Source: Nymphaea colorata (Eukaryota; Streptophyta; Magnoliopsida; Nymphaeales; Nymphaeaceae). From it: a DNA stretch of 35,543 nt. This document shows, one piece after another, positions 31,197 through 35,543 of the stretch (the stretch's first letter is position 1; each line of letters starts with the position of its first letter). The DNA is taken from contig NW_022205024.1 of assembly GCF_008831285.2 (NCBI RefSeq), positions 1 to 35,543 of the forward strand, read 5' to 3'. The position numbers and the translations under genes were made by a program. The notes under the pieces were generated by a model, which worked only from the letters and a program-made list of their open reading frames with translations, was not told the DNA's origin and did not search any database.

Positions 31197-32761
31197 TCAC
31201 CAATTCTAGTGGAGGATTATCTTGCGCTTGATAGTTTGCTCTGGAGTTATTCCTAACAGTTGCGAAATAAAAGTGATCAAATATTGCTGCACTTCCTTAG
31301 GTCCACAATAAAGAACTCTAAATTTCTATAGATTTTGGCTCTGGGAGATGAAATCCATGATCTTGCCTGCCTCTTTTTCGAGCAGTCTCACCATCTTTAA
31401 CCCTCCTTAGCGGGTGCAGGAAATTATCTCGCATGATTCTTCTTTTTGATTAAGCAGATGATGGTGGTGCATTTCGTCACTGTAGCTGTTAGTATAGACT
31501 AGCATGCATTTCCAGTTACGCTTTTGCTGCTGCTCCAAAATCCACAGAAAAGGAGCAATTCCAGTCCCAAGAGTAACAAGTAAATTGAATGGTCGGACCT
31601 CCTAGGGCAAAAAATCACCCTGTAGAATCTTTCCTTTGCGGCTTTGGCCTTGGTTTCGGAAAAGATCGTGGCTGCAAAGTCCACGATAGAGACGGCCCTC
31701 GGTGATTTGATCCTCGACTAATTTGATTAGAAGGTAGATTTTGTTGCCCTCCACCTTTGCGATTGAGTACTTGCGGCCTACAACTTCGCTGGCGTGCGAC
31801 AGGAAGTAGTTGAAATCAAGCTTGAGTTCAAAGTCCTTTATGAAGTCAATCACATTTCTCTTATATTTGCGGATGTAGTTGAAATATTCTTAGAAATCAG
31901 TCCCAAATTCAGCGATTTTGGTCTGAAGCATGGGGATTAGTGGAGGCTGCGAGCTGCTAGCGTTGTGGGCCTGTGAAGAAGAGTAGTTGAGAGTTGAACT
32001 TATGTTGAGATGCTATGTGAGAAGTTTAAGGACGCTCGTTTCAACACCCTGCCACTCCACAGCTTAAGACCCTTCTTTGCCCAATGCTGCAGAAGCCACT
32101 CAATATCTTCACTCCGGTTGTGGGGGAATATCTATGCACATCGCCCTACCGAGCCTGCCCGCCCAACACACGTAGAGTTGCCCAAAAAGTTCTCCTTCCC
32201 TTCCTGTTCAAAGCTCCTCAACCTTTTCGATCTCAAACTCAACTCATCTTCCAAGTTTCTCAGTGATGGAGTGCGAAGCTGTACTGGCTCACCTTCAAAT
32301 TTCTTTGCATTTAGTCGCAAAAAGTTAGTCACTTCAGTCCTCCATGTTTTTAGATAAGCGTGTCTGTAGCCTTGTGGATCCATATCGTCTCCAAGTGCTA
32401 TTTCTACAAACTCTTGCGCTCCGAGCATTTTTAGACGTTGGCGTAGCTTACGAGCAGCCATGCCAAAGTGATCGCCGTATGAGCTATCCCCGAGGGAGTA
32501 GACAGCGAGCGAAATGGGATATTTTAGCTTGTAATTTTTAGCCATGAGTTGCTTCCAGAAGGGACGCATTCGGTAGGGCGGACTTCCTTGCCCTGTAGTC
32601 GATACGAAGAATATCCATATGCCTGGGAGGAGCTCAGTTTCTTTGCATAGCTGCTGCACTGAGGCCACTTTTATATGCTCTTCCTGACAATGGTTAAGAA
32701 ACTCTCTCATCAGATCCAGAGTATTGCCGGTCTCTGAGGCCCAGCCAACATGCACTTCCAT
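31197..32761 (-). CDS. NADPH-dependent diflavin oxidoreductase (NDOR1/Tah18 type)
   Basis: Cytosolic FMN/FAD reductase that passes NADPH electrons to the anamorsin/Dre2 partner in Fe-S cluster assembly (known role of the family). ATG 32761. Flavodoxin domain residues 1-150: GWASETGNTLDLM, the FMN loop STTGQGSPPYRMRPFWKQL and YSLGDSSYGDHF. The FAD/NADP part includes IFPHN, VLKLLTQHLNI, GRKYSIAKVE (the RxYS flavin motif), GRLYRGLCS, LVTLGTGIAPF (NADPH) and YCGPKEVQQ, with a C-terminal aromatic W that stacks on the flavin. TGA 31197-31199. The span is two bases over a multiple of three: one frame change near 32040-32120 is needed, either an intron of length 3n+2 (14 or 26 nt starting in the HNR region) or a lost base. 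Otherwise intact. Confidence 0.87.
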
Positions 32762-33792
32762 TATAGAAAGATAACAACATCAAATTGCAAAAAATCATCA
32801 AGCCAAAGATAACCTCAAGACTATATTTGCATCATGGGCCATTTCCTATATGAAAACTTAACATTTTCAACATTTTTTTGTTTGGAATAAAATAAGCAAA
32901 AACATTGATCCCGTTTGCACCCCCTTAACTTCCCCTGAGGGCAATTAAGTTATTGAAATTTGCATAAGGAATTAATTTCTCACGCAATAATGCTCTCGAC
33001 GAGATCTTCAAATCCTTTTTTGTTTAATATAAAAGGGGGACAAAAACTTTGTTTATAAGTGCAAAGTGTTAGACGCCTTCTGACTAGCCTGAAATCAGCT
33101 TCTTCCAAACATTTGGCAATAAAAGTGATGGATGACCGCTTAAATATGGCTTTATAATCCAATAATAGCCTTTACTTATTATGAGTTTGATTAATGGCAA
33201 ATATATTTATTACTGAAAACCCTGCTAGCTCATCAAAGGCGTATATTTTTCGATATTTTTTGTTGCATATAGTGAGCTATGCTTAGATAATGGATGAAGA
33301 ATCATGGGTAAGAATCATTTTTTATTCTCGATTCAAATATATTCTAAGCATTAACTCAAAACATAAAGTTTTTAGATTGAGCTTTAGTTTCTATTCAAAT
33401 CGGGTACTTTTTATTGACCAAACTCTCCAAATATTGCCCTCTTTTTTACTTATGTTGTTTTTTCGAGCCGGAATTATTTTTACTTCGACTTTTATCAACT
33501 TATAAACTTATCTCTCAACATAGAAATACCTGTGATGAAAATGGTTAAAAATTATCATCAATAAATACTTTCCAAGACTTGTAGAAGGAAAATAAAGCAT
33601 TACACGATTATCGTCAGTAGAAGATAAAAATTTTACTCCATCATCATAAAAATGTTAATGTACAAGGCTAAATGGAAGAAAGATTGCCATTTAAGGTAGA
33701 ATTTTCAATTATTATCATTTGTTAAAATGAATTGTTTCAACAAGTTGTATTTATTCGAAGCCAATTTGTTGTGTTTGTATAATATTTAAGAT
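32762..33792. other. Long AT-rich spacer
   Basis: About 1 kb with very low G+C content. It contains short open frames on both strands (for example 32980-33162 minus, 60 aa, ending in TGA) with no recognisable features. I see no tRNA, repeat array or telomere-like repeat. Confidence 0.5.
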
Positions 33793-34837
33793 ATGAAGAG
33801 CTTCGTAAATGCCGTTGCCTTGCTAGTCTTGCTCGGCCTGGCCTCAGCAATCTCCATGAAGGGCCATGAGGAGTCCTTGACTGAGTTTTGCTGGAAGGAC
33901 AGCTACGGAAGAGGAGTTGGAACTATCCCATCCGTATGCCCCAGTGACAAGGATAAAATCGGACTTCTGTGCTACAGCAAGTGCCCTGCCGGCTACAAGC
34001 GGTTCGGCTTTGACTGCCACCAGCAGTGCCTTTCAGGATGGTCTGACCAGGGACTCTTCTGCAGACTTGCTGAATACGGCCGTGGAAGTGGTTATCCTTG
34101 GAAGTTCGGAGATGCTTCAATGACAGTGGAATGAGGGAAGATGTGAGAGAGCCAACGGAGGAGCTGGAACTTGTGAGAAGAATGGCTCTCATGTACTATC
34201 CCAAGTGCAAGTCAGGATATTCTGCTTTGGATGCTGCATCTGCAGGCCAAGCACTCCCAACTGCGGTGCTCTCGGCTTCAACGGAATCGATCTTTCTTGT
34301 GCCAAGAGATCATCATTGGAGACCCAAGAGCATGGACTGCCCTTCAGGCAATTTACGATGCTGGTCTCTGCTATACTGGCTGCGGTGCAAACTTCGATGG
34401 AATGGTCCCGTCTGTTGGGGCAGACCACCTACTGGCTGGGTCAACTGCGGTATGGGAGCAGCCAAGGACACAAGTCTGCGCTGAGACCATCTTCGACCAA
34501 GTCACCAGTGTTGGAAACTTGGCCCTCAACATTGCCACCTTCGGAGCTGGAAAGGCCGCAAATGCGCAGACAGCTAAAGGCCGCTGATCTCAAGAGGCAG
34601 TTTGAAACTTGCAAAAGATTCTGAGAAGAGTGAGAAGATCCAGACTTGATTAGCAGGCTCAAGGAAAGTTCCCGTGTTGAGCAGGAAAGAGCACTGCAGA
34701 ATCTGCTGCCACCCACCACGTGACTACTGAGGACATTGTGCGTGTTACTGCCAGATTGCTGCTCTTGCTGATCCCACGGAGCTGCTGAAGTGGTTGGCGC
34801 CTACACTTACCCCAAGTGCAGCAAGGTCACAGTGTGA
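33793..34837 (+). pseudogene. Secreted Cys-rich protein of a ciliate-type family, frame-broken copy 1
   Basis: ATG 33793 starts a strong signal peptide (MKSFVNAVALLVLLGLASA). Then come Cys-rich repeats of about 40-50 residues with the pattern GRGVGTIP...CP...LCYSKCPAGY...FDCHQQCLSGW, followed by YGRGSGYPWKFGD, CEKNG, YPKCKSGY, FGCCICRPSTPNCG, SCAKRS, LCYTGCGA and GPVCWG. The Cys-poor C-terminal part (FDQVTSVGNLALNIATFGAG) ends with YTYPKCSKV. Single-base breaks recur from about 34113 (also near 34190, 34225, 34315, 34397 and 34485), so no continuous frame exists past residue 113. Likely a member of a multicopy secreted or surface family. The family identity is from recollection of similar ciliate proteins, not from a search. 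Confidence 0.6.
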
Positions 34838-35195
34838 TTACCATCAACCCAAACATTCCTATTTTATTCTATCTAATTTCCTTGAGGCAGGCTTCTCATT
34901 CTGCTTTTAATAACTTTAATATAAAATTACCATTTGATATCAAAAGCATGGACTTCGAAGATCTTAAAATCAATAGTATTCCAAGCATATGACCAATTAA
35001 GTTTTTTTTCATGCAAAGATGCCAAAAAATTGAAAAATATGGCTACTCAAAATTTCTAATTGAGAAACTATTACTCACCAAGATGAGGCCTGAATAGGGT
35101 TTCTTATTCTTCATGAGGATGATATGATTTCGACAATTAACTTTCCTGTGCGCTTGGATTTATGAAAGAGAAGCAGAATATCCGTAATTTTTAGT
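34838..35195. other. AT-rich spacer between Cys-rich copies
   Basis: No gene seen. AT-rich sequence separating the broken copy 1 from the decayed copy 2. Confidence 0.5.
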
Positions 35196-35543
35196 GACCA
35201 TTCTGCGCCAAAAAGGTCATGATTGAAGACCCAAAGAGTATGTGTCTATTACTCCAAATGTAAGGATAGCCTCGGGAATTGTTCTTGTTTGCTGGTCAGC
35301 CCGTCAGGTTGAGTTGAGTGCGGTATGGAGCACCAAGACCAGCAAGGTTTGCGCTTAGACAATTTTTTTATCTTCGGCGAAGTCACCAGTGCTCGCTATT
35401 TGGCCCTTAGCGTTGCCACATTTGAAGCAGGAAAGGGAGCAACCGTTTCTAAGGACAGTACCAAGGCTGCAGAGCCCAAGAAGAAATATGAAAAGCTAAA
35501 ATACTGTCCGAAAAAAAATTTCAGATAGCTGATATCTATCTTA
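35196..35543 (+). pseudogene. Second, decayed copy of the Cys-rich gene, cut by the window end
   Basis: Begins in a segment equal to the CAKRS part of copy 1 (here CAKKVMIEDPKSMC) and runs into ARYLALSVATFEAGKGATV, matching SVGNLALNIATFGAGKAAN of copy 1, then a Lys-rich helix (AAEPKKKYEKLKYC). The N-terminal half and the signal peptide are missing, Cys residues are lost, and frames are broken. The copy continues past the window edge. Confidence 0.5.

Noticed and set aside
33290-33540. 71-aa or longer AT-rich plus-strand frame
   Set aside because: Low-complexity Phe/Ser/Ile-rich translation in a very AT-rich spacer; no feature supports coding.
1-35543. CRISPR array, prophage, insertion sequence or bacterial operon
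   Set aside because: No spaced short repeats, transposase or prokaryotic gene organisation; spliceosomal introns and the ciliate code show a eukaryote.

Overview
The window reads as macronuclear-type DNA of a ciliate that uses TAA and TAG as glutamine and TGA as its only stop. Read this way, the genes are long open frames that end in TGA, and recognisable domains run straight through in-frame TAG/TAA codons (PARP, the trypsin-like protease, TPR repeats, U1-70K). Genes are packed on both strands with short spacers. Exons are clearly richer in G+C than the AT-rich spacers. Introns are tiny: most are exactly 20 nt, GT...AG, with a few of 23 to 38 nt. I cannot place the species. The code and the very short introns fit several ciliate lineages.

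Layout: a small membrane protein (154-491); a basic coiled-coil protein (779-2396); a large TPR protein on the minus strand (2445-6057); a V8/trypsin-like protease fused to a coiled coil and a SPRY-like domain (6453-8000); a 720-aa protein with a possible CH domain on minus (8128-10290); a WGR-PARP (10640-12438); a p24/TMED cargo receptor (12551-13153); a myristoylatable pseudokinase-like protein on minus (13215-15281); a calmodulin-like protein on minus (15505-16000); two plus-strand cytoskeletal-looking proteins (16040-16639, 16727-18094); a PH-like protein, a serpin-like protein and U1 snRNP 70K on minus (18151-21037); a small protein with a possible mitochondrial presequence (21189-21514); a weak reading frame and a two-TM microprotein (21659-22338); a gene-free block with nested RNA-like helices (22347-22706); a tail-anchored protein on minus (22944-23699).

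From 23.8 kb the content changes to secreted and multicopy-family genes: a secreted Cys-containing protein (23859-25463, intact), a class 3 lipase with breaks (25493-26320), two tandem beta-trefoil lectin-like genes with breaks (27220-28154 and 28958-29529) inside a roughly 1.75-kb direct duplication, a coiled-coil protein (29738-31152), a diflavin reductase of the NDOR1/Tah18 type on minus (31197-32761), a broken secreted Cys-rich gene (33793-34837), and a second decayed copy cut by the window end.

The functions are mostly housekeeping: vesicle traffic, splicing, DNA-damage signalling, Ca2+ signalling and Fe-S assembly. No operon-like linkage or defence system is evident. The most notable points are the near-uniform 20-nt introns, the candidate structured RNA at 22.35-22.71 kb, the tandem duplication that carries off part of a neighbouring gene, the calmodulin whose EF-hand position 12 is glutamine from reassigned stop codons, and the clustering of single-base losses in family-type genes only.
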